A stretch of 27,940 nucleotides of DNA from JANWWM01 sp046719715 (GTDB lineage: Bacteria; Bacteroidota; Chlorobiia; Chlorobiales; Thermochlorobacteraceae). The DNA is taken from assembly GCA_046719715.1 (NCBI GenBank), contig JBDNCJ010000042.1:1-27940 (forward strand), given 5' to 3'. Below the pieces are notes generated by a model. It saw nothing but the letters and a program-made list of their open reading frames with translations, was not told the origin of the DNA and did not search any database. The translations under genes were made by a program, and so were the position numbers. This document shows, piece by piece, positions 1 through 7,282 of this stretch; positions within the stretch are counted from its first letter, which is position 1, and every line of letters starts with the position of its first letter.

Positions 1-32
1 GGCTTGTGCAGAGCAAGTATCCGTTGTGCCTG

Positions 33-40
33 AAAGGAGA
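33..40 (+). promoter_or_regulatory. Strong ribosome binding site
   Basis: The sequence GAAAGGAGATAA lies about ten bases before the ATG at 50, an almost ideal Shine-Dalgarno sequence. It stands out because most other starts in this window have weak or no such sequence. It fixes the start of the first gene. Confidence 0.7.
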
Positions 41-49
41 TAATCAATT

Positions 50-616
50 ATGAAATCACTTGTTTTTGCTCTCGTCGCATTTTTGGGGTTTGGGCATTCT
101 CTGGACGCAAGCGCGCAGAAAAATCTTCGCGTTCAACTCAACAAGGCTAGATCTTTTGCAAATCAGATAGACGAAGAGATTTCAAAAGGCCGCGTCTTGT
201 TGGAGAAGATTCTCTTGTCGGAGCAGGGAGATATTTTTATTGATGTGTCAAGAGAGATTACGATGTGGGTGACGAAAAGAGGGGTAAAGATTAAAGTCCT
301 CGAAACATTTGGAGGTTCTGGCTATGATATTCAAGAGTATTACTTCAACAAAAAAGCGAGATTAGTAATAGTGATAAGAGAGTCTAAGCAGGAGTCACGT
401 AAATGTTACTTGTTTAATGAACTCGATGAACCTATAATTTGCGCTGTAGCAAACTGGCTTCAAGAAGAGTTCGAATTCAGTCCCTACTACGACATTCATC
501 CTATCACGTTTGAGGAACGTGAAGAGTTAGAGGGACTTGGCAGAACGTTAAACGATGCGCTTGCAAAACTCCCGCAAGACGAGCAAAGCCTAAAAGAATT
601 TATGAGAACAAAATAG
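50..616 (+). CDS. Unknown secreted protein, 188 aa
   Basis: I do not recognise this protein. Residues 1 to about 23 form a clear Sec signal peptide: a lysine, a hydrophobic core rich in Leu, Phe and Val, then DASAQ as a plausible cleavage site. The mature part is charged and mixed alpha/beta, with a basic stretch around the predicted N-terminus, no cysteine pair and no second membrane segment, so it is likely periplasmic. The start is supported by a strong ribosome binding site, and the gene ends just before a stem-loop terminator. The next gene points the other way, so it is probably the last gene of a unit that begins outside the window. Its reality as a gene is well supported; its function is unknown. 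Confidence 0.8.
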   Translation: MKSLVFALVAFLGFGHSLDASAQKNLRVQLNKARSFANQIDEEISKGRVLLEKILLSEQGDIFIDVSREITMWVTKRGVKIKVLETFGGSGYDIQEYYFNKKARLVIVIRESKQESRKCYLFNELDEPIICAVANWLQEEFEFSPYYDIHPITFEEREELEGLGRTLNDALAKLPQDEQSLKEFMRTK

Positions 617-630
617 GCGAATGCCTTCAG

Positions 631-660
631 AGCCGCTCTATCCCCCATGAGCGGCTTTGT
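631..660 (+). terminator. Rho-independent terminator
   Basis: The arms AGCCGCTC (631-638) and GAGCGGCT (649-656) pair perfectly across a ten-base loop and are followed by TTTGTGTTT on the plus strand. It sits 14 bases after the stop of the secreted protein and three bases before the stop of the convergent glycosyltransferase. There is no T-run on the minus strand, so it should act mainly for the plus-strand gene. Confidence 0.75.
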
Positions 661-662
661 GT

Positions 663-2039
663 TTATACAAACAGCATCTGTTCAAATTCGCGCGCGAGTT
701 GCATGGTCAGATTTCGACGCTCGTATTTTTCAACGACCTCTTTCGGTGGCACAGGAAGCGTGCCTGATTGCCATTTCTCAAACAGTTCAAGCATTCTGTC
801 AGCAATTTCATCGGGATTTTTCGGGTGAGCCACAACGCCATTGGCATCAAGAATAAACTGCTTCGATGCGCCGTCGGGCATAATCCCAAAAAGCGTGCGC
901 TCACAGGCAACATATTCAAAAAGTTTGCTTTGTGTGATGGTCTCAATATGTTTGACATCGGATTGCGTCGCCCAAAGCACATCGGCTTGAAAATTTTCTG
1001 CCAGCGCCTCATGATGCGATTTGTAGCCCTCGACTTGAACCAGCCCATCAAGCCCCAACGACTTTGCAAATTTCATGTATTCTGTCGGAAACAATCCGAC
1101 AAAACGTGCTTCGACTTTTTCACCAAGTTCGGGATTTTTTTCAATCGCTTTTTTCAATCCCAAAAAGAACGGCTTCGGCGAGCGTTCCGAACTATGCAAA
1201 GTGCCTGAATGAAGAAATCGGAACTTGCCTGTATTGGCGCGCACTTTCGGCACATGCTCAAAATCTTGTGCGTCGTAGCCGTGCGGGACGATAGCAATAT
1301 CTTTATGCGATAACTGCATTCGATAACGACGCAAAAACTGCTCTTTCAAGGCGCGATTCACCGCAACGATTTTATCTACGCCTAAAACGACTTGCTCTTC
1401 CAAGCGTTGATGCCTACGACGATGAAACGGCGTCGGATAAACGTGAAGCGGATTTTCAACCCAAGGGTCTCTAAAATCCACAACGGTCGGAAGTTGATAT
1501 TTCTTGCGAAGTTCAAGGGCAATCAAGTGTGAAGTAAACGGCGGCGCGGTTGAAAAAATCAGGTCAATGTCGCCATGCGCGGCAATGATTTCATCGGCTT
1601 TTTGCAAGGCGAATTTCTTCCAGCCGATTTTATTGTCAGGAATGAAAAACGTTTGGCTGGCAAGGTTCATGAGGCGACGCATCAATTCGCTCGGCATGTT
1701 GAACTGTCGCGAGTTCGAAAGTGATGCCGCCGTCTTGGTAACGTCCTTCGTTTCTGTGCGATGAATCTCGATTTGCGACATGGCGAGTTCGCTCAGAAGT
1801 GTTTCGTCGTAGGCGTAGTAAGCGGTGGGGGTAATCGTGAGCACAATTGGCTTCCAGCCAAATTCGGGCAAATACTTCACGAACTTGAGCGTGCGTTGAA
1901 CGCCCGAAAGCCCCATTGGCGGGAAGTAATAAGCAATCACCAATACTTTTTTTATCGTCTTTTCCGAACCTTGCGATGCGGAACGCTCCGTGCTAAACGA
2001 TGAAAGCGACTGCAAAGAAACAATCTGAGATAATGCCAT
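663..2039 (-). CDS. Glycosyltransferase, GT4-like
   Basis: The protein has 458 aa. After about 30 polar residues it opens with a Rossmann strand and glycine loop (VLVIAYYFPPMGLSGVQR), the N-terminal fold of GT-B glycosyltransferases. The middle contains DLIFSTAPPFTSHLIA and VVDFRDPW, typical of the acceptor half. The second half starts at RFLHSGTLHSSERSP and carries SKLFEYVACERTLFG near residue 370, the nucleotide-sugar binding signature region of GT4-like enzymes. It probably transfers a sugar to an envelope polysaccharide or glycolipid at the inner face of the cytoplasmic membrane; donor and acceptor cannot be read from sequence. It stands alone, divergent from the FTR gene, with no other polysaccharide gene adjacent. 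The ATG at 2039 is the first in frame; a shorter form starting closer to the Rossmann strand is possible. Confidence 0.85.
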   Translation of the reverse strand: MALSQIVSLQSLSSFSTERSASQGSEKTIKKVLVIAYYFPPMGLSGVQRTLKFVKYLPEFGWKPIVLTITPTAYYAYDETLLSELAMSQIEIHRTETKDVTKTAASLSNSRQFNMPSELMRRLMNLASQTFFIPDNKIGWKKFALQKADEIIAAHGDIDLIFSTAPPFTSHLIALELRKKYQLPTVVDFRDPWVENPLHVYPTPFHRRRHQRLEEQVVLGVDKIVAVNRALKEQFLRRYRMQLSHKDIAIVPHGYDAQDFEHVPKVRANTGKFRFLHSGTLHSSERSPKPFFLGLKKAIEKNPELGEKVEARFVGLFPTEYMKFAKSLGLDGLVQVEGYKSHHEALAENFQADVLWATQSDVKHIETITQSKLFEYVACERTLFGIMPDGASKQFILDANGVVAHPKNPDEIADRMLELFEKWQSGTLPVPPKEVVEKYERRNLTMQLAREFEQMLFV

Positions 2040-2270
2040 AACAAAAACCAGTTTTTGTGATGAATTTCAAAGGGACTATCCGACTTGAGACGATTGGATA
2101 TTGTTATTTTTGGGGCAGCAGCACAAAGTAAATCTTGAACTAGATTGCAGGTGAAGAAGGTTACTGTTGCTCAAACGTAAAAACTTTTTCGATGTTTTGC
2201 GATTTTTATTTGACCGAAAAATTTCGTAGCCATCAATCACTGAAATCAAACCTGAAAAAATCAAACCAAC

Positions 2271-2690
2271 ATGGCAAAAGAACCAACCGAAGCCTCGCTG
2301 AACAAGATATGGAAGTATGTTGAACACTACTGGCAGAAGTCAGGAACCTTTCCGCACCCCGATAAATCCGTAACGGAAGTCGTCGTCAAAGGTTTGGCGC
2401 AACATGTCGATGAACTCGGCAAGCCGCTGTGTCCGTGCAATTTTTACGTTGATAAAAAAGCCGAAGCCCAAAAGCGCGAGTGGATTTGTGCTTGCGAAGA
2501 AATGAAGCGCTACAAATATTGCCACTGCTTGCTCTTCGTCAATCAAGAAGGGTTGCCGATTACGGAATACTTGCCCGAAGAGCACGAAGGACGGCAAATT
2601 TACGGTCTCGTCAAAGACCCAACGCCCGACAAGGGACGAGAAGGCGCGAAAGTTACGCACCCGAATCGCCACCCATCGCCCTCGTCGTAG
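2271..2690 (+). CDS. ftrC: Ferredoxin-thioredoxin reductase, catalytic chain
   Basis: The 139-aa protein has the full cysteine pattern of the FTR catalytic subunit: C54-P-C56, 16 residues, C73-A-C75, 8 residues, C84-H-C86. From family knowledge, C54, C73, C75 and C84 should bind the [4Fe-4S] cluster, and C56 and C86 form the redox-active disulfide that reduces thioredoxin with electrons from ferredoxin. The usual middle motif is CPC; here it is CAC. The ending EYLPEEHEGRQIYGLVKDPTPDKG is a typical FTR C-terminus, but about 18 further residues rich in Arg, His, Pro and Ser follow. No variable (beta) subunit gene is adjacent, and no thioredoxin. The protein is soluble and cytoplasmic. FTR outside cyanobacteria is known from green sulfur bacteria and some anaerobes, which supports the Chlorobi assignment. 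Confidence 0.95.
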   Translation: MAKEPTEASLNKIWKYVEHYWQKSGTFPHPDKSVTEVVVKGLAQHVDELGKPLCPCNFYVDKKAEAQKREWICACEEMKRYKYCHCLLFVNQEGLPITEYLPEEHEGRQIYGLVKDPTPDKGREGAKVTHPNRHPSPSS

Positions 2691-2884
2691 CGGGCAAGTC
2701 GCTTTGGCGGGCGGGTGAAACCGACCACAAGCAAAAGCGACCTCATGCGCTGCAACGTCGTGCTAACAAAACACGCGTCAAAATCTGTTTGGTGCTGAAC
2801 TTGTTGCGGCTGTTTTCGCCGCCGCCCTGACATCTCTCAATCCGCCCTCATGGATTGGATTGACGAGTTACCATGTCGCTCAAA

Positions 2885-4210
2885 CTAAACCGCGTCGCTC
2901 AAGCTCGTGAAGGTGAAGTCGCGAATGCGCATCGGCGGCACAAGGTTGCCGTTCAAGCGTTCCGACTTGCCGAGTGCATCAAGGTTGTTGAGCATAATGA
3001 TTGGGCTTTCGTTGAAGCGCATGTTTTTGATGGCATATTGAATTTTGCCGTTCTCAATATAGAATGTGCCGTCGCGCGTCAGCCCTGTATAAAGCAGGGT
3101 TTGCGGGTCGACGCTTCGGATATACCACAGCCGCGTTACAAGAATTCCTTTTTTGGTGTCTTTGATTAACTCTTCCGTTGTTGCCGATGTGCCGTCGATG
3201 ATGACGCCGCTTGGGAAAGCGACAGGTTTAACGCCTTTTTGAGCCGCCCAATAGCGGTCGTAGAAAAGATTTTGAAGCACGCCGTTTTGAATCCAGACGG
3301 TTTTTTCGCGAGCAAGCCCGTTGCCTTGCCATGTTTGTGCAGGAATATCGGGGTGAGTCGGGTCAGAATAAATGGTGATACGTTCGTCGACGATTTTTTC
3401 GCCGATTTTATTGCCGCCACCTTTTTTGGAAAAGAAACTTCTGCCTTCGTCGGCGGCGCGTGCGCCAAGCGAGAAAACAAGATTGTTGAGCAATCCTTCG
3501 TCTGACACAAGCGCGGCAGGTTCAAGAATAACGGTGTATTTGCCCGGCTCAATCGCACGCGGATTGCGTGAGAGTTCAGCTTTGCGAACAGCGATTTCAG
3601 AATCTTCTTTCGGGCGGAACTTCGTAACATCGTTGTAATCTTTGACCGCGTAGCCCGACCCCGTGCCGTCACTGGTGCGCACCGTAAGCGTAAATTCAAG
3701 CCCCGTTGATTGGTTGTAAGCGAAAAGCCCTTTGGAATTTGCCATTGCGGAAAAGCTCGTTCCGTCTTCAAAAAAGCCTGCCGCCGTCATGCCGAGTTTT
3801 TCCGCTTGTGAGATGCCTTCATATGCGACATTGGCTCGATACTCTGGCGAGATGCGTGCGGTCGATTCAAAGTAAGTTTTCGATTCGAGATACGTCTGCG
3901 GCTCTAAAAACGGCATGGCTTCGGGATTTTCAGGCGCAAGTCGAGCGAGCTCTTCGGCGCGGCGCACGCATTTCTCGATGGAAGCGTCATCAAGTTCATT
4001 CGTTGAAGCACTACCGACGCGCTGACCAAATTTCGCGCTGACGTTCAAACCGACGTCTTCATTAAATCCACTGGTTGTAATCGTGTTGCGGGCGTAGCGC
4101 ACGTTGCCGCTGACGTTGCCGCCCAAATTCACTTCGCACTCTTCTGCTTTTGAGAACGAAAGTGCTTTGTCAAGAATTTTTTTTGCCTCTTCTTTTGATA
4201 AAACGGACAT
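2885..4210 (-). CDS. TldD/PmbA family protein, PmbA (TldE)-like
   Basis: The protein of 441 aa (from ATG 4210) matches the PmbA/TldE side of the TldD/PmbA family: an N-terminal domain with SGNVRYARNTITTSG and a C-terminal barrel domain with EPGKYTVILEPAALVSDEG, VWIQNGVLQNLFYDRYWA and GTFYIENGKIQYAIKNMRFNESP. It lacks the HExxxH zinc motif, so it is the non-catalytic partner type. In known systems TldD and TldE form a heterodimeric zinc protease that degrades unfolded peptides or matures peptide natural products in the cytoplasm. The start at 4210 is preferred over an upstream in-frame ATG at 4267, which would add 19 unconserved-looking residues. There is no signal peptide. The tldD-like gene lies 97 bp upstream on the same strand, so the pair is probably co-transcribed. 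Confidence 0.9.
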   Translation of the reverse strand: MSVLSKEEAKKILDKALSFSKAEECEVNLGGNVSGNVRYARNTITTSGFNEDVGLNVSAKFGQRVGSASTNELDDASIEKCVRRAEELARLAPENPEAMPFLEPQTYLESKTYFESTARISPEYRANVAYEGISQAEKLGMTAAGFFEDGTSFSAMANSKGLFAYNQSTGLEFTLTVRTSDGTGSGYAVKDYNDVTKFRPKEDSEIAVRKAELSRNPRAIEPGKYTVILEPAALVSDEGLLNNLVFSLGARAADEGRSFFSKKGGGNKIGEKIVDERITIYSDPTHPDIPAQTWQGNGLAREKTVWIQNGVLQNLFYDRYWAAQKGVKPVAFPSGVIIDGTSATTEELIKDTKKGILVTRLWYIRSVDPQTLLYTGLTRDGTFYIENGKIQYAIKNMRFNESPIIMLNNLDALGKSERLNGNLVPPMRIRDFTFTSLSDAV

Positions 4211-4307
4211 TGTTTGATGTTGAATTTCGGAAGTCGGAATGCTGAGCGCGCATCGTCTCCGACTCACCGTAGGTTAAAATTGCTTAAATCTACTTGTTGC
4301 GTTTGGC

Positions 4308-5948
4308 TTAAACATTTCGCGCCGTGTTAATCACATTGACGTTGTTGAAGCGCGTGGTCGAACTGCCGTGCGACACCGCACTTACCTGCCCGGGCTGACC
4401 TTTGCCGTCGAAGAAACTGCCGCCTAAGCGATAGTCGCTTTCGTCGCAAATGGCAACGCAACTGTTCCAAAATTCTTGGGTGTTGGATTGATACGCAACA
4501 TCTTTAAGCATGCCTACAATTTTGCCGTTCTTGATTTCATAAAACAGTTGCCCTGTAAATTGGAAGTTGTAGCGTTGTTGGTCAATCGAGTAGGAACTGT
4601 CGCCGACGATGTAGATGCCTTTGTCGACGCCCGCAATCATCTCGTCAACGGAAAGTTTTGTTTTGCCCGGTGCAAGCGAAACGTTCGGCATGCGTTGAAA
4701 CTGCACCGAACTCCAACTATCGGCGTAGCAACAGCCGTGCGATTCTTTTTCACCAATGATGTGCGCTTGGTCGCGTATGGCTTGATAGTTGACGAGGATT
4801 CCATCTTTAACCAAGTCCCAGCGTTTCGTGCTAACGCCTTCGTCGTCGTAGCCGACGGCACCGAGCGAAGTCGGTTGGGTTTTATCGGCGAAGAGATTGA
4901 CAATGGGACTGCCGTAATTGAACTTTTTCGTTTCCCACTTATCGAGTGTGGCGAAACTGGTGCCGGCGTAATTGGCTTCGTAGCCGAGCACGCGGTCAAG
5001 TTCGAGCGGGTGTCCAACCGATTCGTGAATCGTTAGCCAGAGATGTGCAGGGTCTAAAACTAAATCATATTTACCCGGCTCAACCGATTTGGCTTTGAGT
5101 TTTTGTTGAACTTGCTGTGCGGCGAGCGTGGCATCTTCAATCATGTCGTAATACTTGCCGTATCCAACGACGCCTTCGGGCAGTTGATATTTGCCTTCGG
5201 GACGCGCCGAGAGATACTCATAGCCCATGCCCATTGGAGCGGCAAGTTCGGAGCGCGATTGAAATTTGCCCGTCGATTTGTCAATGACAGTTACATTGAA
5301 GGTCGGCCAAGTGCGGTGAATGTCTTGGTCGATGTAGGAGCCGTCGGTCGAGGCGAAATACTTTTGCTCATTAACGAGGAAGAGGGAGGAACTCACGAAG
5401 TTCGCGCCGTTTTTCATTGCCGCATCATTGACGCTCAACAGAAAATCAGTTTTCTCTTTGATGGGTGCTTCGAGCGCGTTTTTTTCAATCGGCGTTTTCC
5501 AACGTACTTCCCCGAGTGCTTTTGTCGGTGCGAGTTTGACGGGTTCTTTCTGAAATTTGGAATTGGCTTTTGCGATGGCGACGGCGGTTTCTGTTGCTTT
5601 CTTAATACCGTCGACAGTGACGCGATTTGTTGAGGCAAATCCCCACGTGCCGTTGGCAATCACGCGAATACCAACGCCAAAGGATTCCGTATTCTGAATG
5701 CCTTGAACTTTGTTTTCTCTTGTGAAAACAAATTGGCGCAGATAGCGACCGATTCGAACGTCGCAGTAACTTGCCCCGTTTGATTTTGCCGTATTGAGCG
5801 CAACATCGGCAAGTCGTTTTTTATCGGCAGTGGATAGAATCGGCGTAACGAGTTCCGTCTCGGAAACTTCTTTGCCGAAAGTTGGTAGCGGCAAGAGCAT
5901 GGCACCTGCTCCAAGTGTCGCAAGTTGAATGAAATCTCTACGATTCAA
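4308..5948 (-). CDS. tldD: TldD-like metalloprotease with twin-arginine signal
   Basis: Counted from a TTG at 5948 the protein has 546 aa. It begins LNRRDFIQLATLGAGAMLLP, a twin-arginine (Tat) signal. A GGAGAA sequence eight bases before the TTG decides this start; the same frame stays open to 6146 but the extra 66 residues look non-coding. The core TldD fold follows, with the zinc motif H308-E309-S-V-G-H313 and then GYEANYAGTSFA. Late motifs are DEGVSTKRWDLVKDGILVNYQAIRDQ, KGIYIVGD and KGQPGQVSAVSHG. In the family the segment before GQ usually reads CGK and gives a metal-ligand Cys; here it is DGK (D514). The pmbA-like gene follows directly. By family the product is a protease subunit; the Tat signal argues for export, although a lipoprotein cysteine is absent. 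Confidence 0.88.
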   Translation of the reverse strand: MNRRDFIQLATLGAGAMLLPLPTFGKEVSETELVTPILSTADKKRLADVALNTAKSNGASYCDVRIGRYLRQFVFTRENKVQGIQNTESFGVGIRVIANGTWGFASTNRVTVDGIKKATETAVAIAKANSKFQKEPVKLAPTKALGEVRWKTPIEKNALEAPIKEKTDFLLSVNDAAMKNGANFVSSSLFLVNEQKYFASTDGSYIDQDIHRTWPTFNVTVIDKSTGKFQSRSELAAPMGMGYEYLSARPEGKYQLPEGVVGYGKYYDMIEDATLAAQQVQQKLKAKSVEPGKYDLVLDPAHLWLTIHESVGHPLELDRVLGYEANYAGTSFATLDKWETKKFNYGSPIVNLFADKTQPTSLGAVGYDDEGVSTKRWDLVKDGILVNYQAIRDQAHIIGEKESHGCCYADSWSSVQFQRMPNVSLAPGKTKLSVDEMIAGVDKGIYIVGDSSYSIDQQRYNFQFTGQLFYEIKNGKIVGMLKDVAYQSNTQEFWNSCVAICDESDYRLGGSFFDGKGQPGQVSAVSHGSSTTRFNNVNVINTARNV

Positions 5949-6149
5949 GTGTGCTTCTCCTTGTTGGTTCGAGTTGAAGTTAAATTGAAATGAACGATAA
6001 GTGAGGAAAAAGATAATGCTTTGACGCAAAGAAAAAAGCAAAAGTTTCAAGTCGTCGCCTTGCAGATTCATGGCGTTAGTTCGAGCAAGTTGAATTTTTG
6101 CACTCGATTTTTGTAAATAGACGCTCTTCAAGTTCAAACACATCATTGA
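5949..6149. promoter_or_regulatory. Divergent intergenic region tldD-rnhA
   Basis: About 200 bp separates the TTG start of tldD (minus) from the TTG start of rnhA (plus). It is AT-rich in the middle (AAAAAGATAATGC near 6011) and must hold the promoters of both genes, but I cannot place a convincing -35/-10 pair. GGAGAA at about 5956-5961 (minus strand) is the likely tldD ribosome binding site. Confidence 0.4.
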
Positions 6150-6647
6150 TTGAAAAAAGCACCGTCTAAACCGAACGTCGTCGTCTACACGGACGGCGCG
6201 TGTGAAGGCAATCCCGGACGCGGGGGCTACGGCGTCGTGATGCTTTGGGGCGAGAAGCGCAAAGAGATTTCCGGCGGATTCCAGCGCACCACCAACAACC
6301 GAATGGAACTTCTTGCGGTTATTGAAGCCCTCGCCGCACTCAAACAGCCGTGCAACGTTAAACTCTATTCCGATTCAAACTATGTCGTCAATGCAATGAG
6401 CGAAGGCTGGGTTGAAAGTTGGCGACGAAAAGGCTGGCGCAATTCGCAAAATAAACCCACGCCAAACGTGGATTTATGGAAACGTCTATTGGCGCTATGC
6501 GAGCGGCACGATGTTGAATTTATTTGGGTGAAAGGGCATTCAGGCGTAGAAGAAAACGAGCGATGCGATGCGCTCGCCGTTGCCGCCGCGCAACAGCCGA
6601 ACTTGCCCATCGACGAAGGCTACACTACTCGCGCTGGTGTGTCGTGA
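6150..6647 (+). CDS. rnhA: Ribonuclease HI
   Basis: The 165-aa protein is a full RNase HI, which cleaves the RNA strand of RNA-DNA hybrids (primers, R-loops) in the cytoplasm. It opens with VVVYTDGACEGNPGRGGYG. The four catalytic acids are visible: D15 in YTDGA, E53 in NNRMELLA, D75 in LYSDSNYV and D140 in ERCDALA, with the assisting H130 in KGHSGVEENE. The basic segment SWRRKGWRNSQNK is the usual substrate-binding handle. Translation starts at TTG 6150; no ATG is available upstream in frame that keeps a sensible N-terminus. The last 23 bases overlap the end of the convergent gene on the minus strand. Confidence 0.95.
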   Translation: MKKAPSKPNVVVYTDGACEGNPGRGGYGVVMLWGEKRKEISGGFQRTTNNRMELLAVIEALAALKQPCNVKLYSDSNYVVNAMSEGWVESWRRKGWRNSQNKPTPNVDLWKRLLALCERHDVEFIWVKGHSGVEENERCDALAVAAAQQPNLPIDEGYTTRAGVS

Positions 6648-7227
6648 TGTTTCCCGATGCGTCCCATTTCAAAAAGAGCATGGTTTTTCTATCCATTGCC
6701 AGTTCATAGCAACCGCTTCCGTCACGGTCGAGGCGCAAAGTTTCCTCTTTGACATGAGATGAAACCAAATGTTTGACCGTGAAGTGCGAGCCATCTTTAA
6801 TTTTTCGCCAGCGCATAGTGATGAGGGAAAGTTGAAAGTTGCTATCCATGTAGAGCGCGAAGCGTCCAGCCCGAGAGTCCTCTGTAATGGCAACTTCATA
6901 ACTTTTGATGTTCAGCGTATTGTCTGTCTTGAAGACCCCTTTGGCAACAAAAGCAAATTTCTCAACGCTGTTGATTAGCGTATTTTCCGTTTGGCGTCGC
7001 GAAGTGATTTGGCTGTGTTGGTCAATTAAAGTTGCAATTTGAAAAAATAATTGAGGAATACAGTTGATGCTGTCGGCGAGTGGCGTGCTTGAGTTGGTAA
7101 GGGCAGAGATTGTAACTAAATTCGCGCTGTTCAAGGCGTCGCGCGTTTGTGCCTCAATGTGCTTGCTTGAAGAGGCGAAGCATAGGCAGAGCAGGCAGGC
7201 GTAAAGTCGTTGACTGTTCAATTGCAT
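6625..7227 (-). CDS. Unknown exported protein, 200 aa
   Basis: I do not recognise this protein. From ATG 7227 it begins MQLNSQRLYACLLCLCFASS, a short signal peptide that may end at IEAQ. An alternative ATG at 7254 would add nine residues and would run into the upstream gene. The mature part is mixed, with a Ser/Thr/Asn-rich first half (segment around TNSSTPLADSIN) and a beta-rich second half ending in a run of short strands (FALYMDSNFQLSLITMRW, LRLDRDGSGCYELAMDRK). It could be a small beta-sandwich or lipocalin-like periplasmic protein, but this is only an impression. The 3' end overlaps rnhA by 23 bp tail to tail. It is divergent from the amidase gene. Confidence 0.65.
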   Translation of the reverse strand: MQLNSQRLYACLLCLCFASSSKHIEAQTRDALNSANLVTISALTNSSTPLADSINCIPQLFFQIATLIDQHSQITSRRQTENTLINSVEKFAFVAKGVFKTDNTLNIKSYEVAITEDSRAGRFALYMDSNFQLSLITMRWRKIKDGSHFTVKHLVSSHVKEETLRLDRDGSGCYELAMDRKTMLFLKWDASGNITTHQRE

Positions 7228-7282
7228 AATCGTTAGGGGAATGGAATCATTCAAAGAGATTCTCCCAAACCAAACTAATCTA

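Noticed and set aside
2076..2327. Minus-strand frame of 83 codons over the start of the FTR gene
   Set aside because: It overlaps the FTR start and its AT-rich leader, has no recognisable domain and no ribosome binding site.
2480..2833. Overlapping frames on both strands at the FTR 3' end
   Set aside because: Highly basic, low-information products; they are mostly the other frames of the FTR gene and a GC-rich spacer. Kept only as a question about the spacer.
2806..2863. Small hairpins between FTR and pmbA considered as terminators
   Set aside because: Stems of five and seven bases exist but neither is followed by a T-run on either strand.
3166..3771. 201-codon minus-strand frame inside the pmbA-like gene
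   Set aside because: It is a shifted frame on the same strand as the real gene, rich in Ser, Arg and Lys, without domain features.
4476..5633. Long plus-strand frames (186 and 176 codons) opposite tldD
   Set aside because: They mirror the tldD codons (Phe/Val/Arg-rich) and show no motif; the tldD frame has the HExxxH motif and family pattern.
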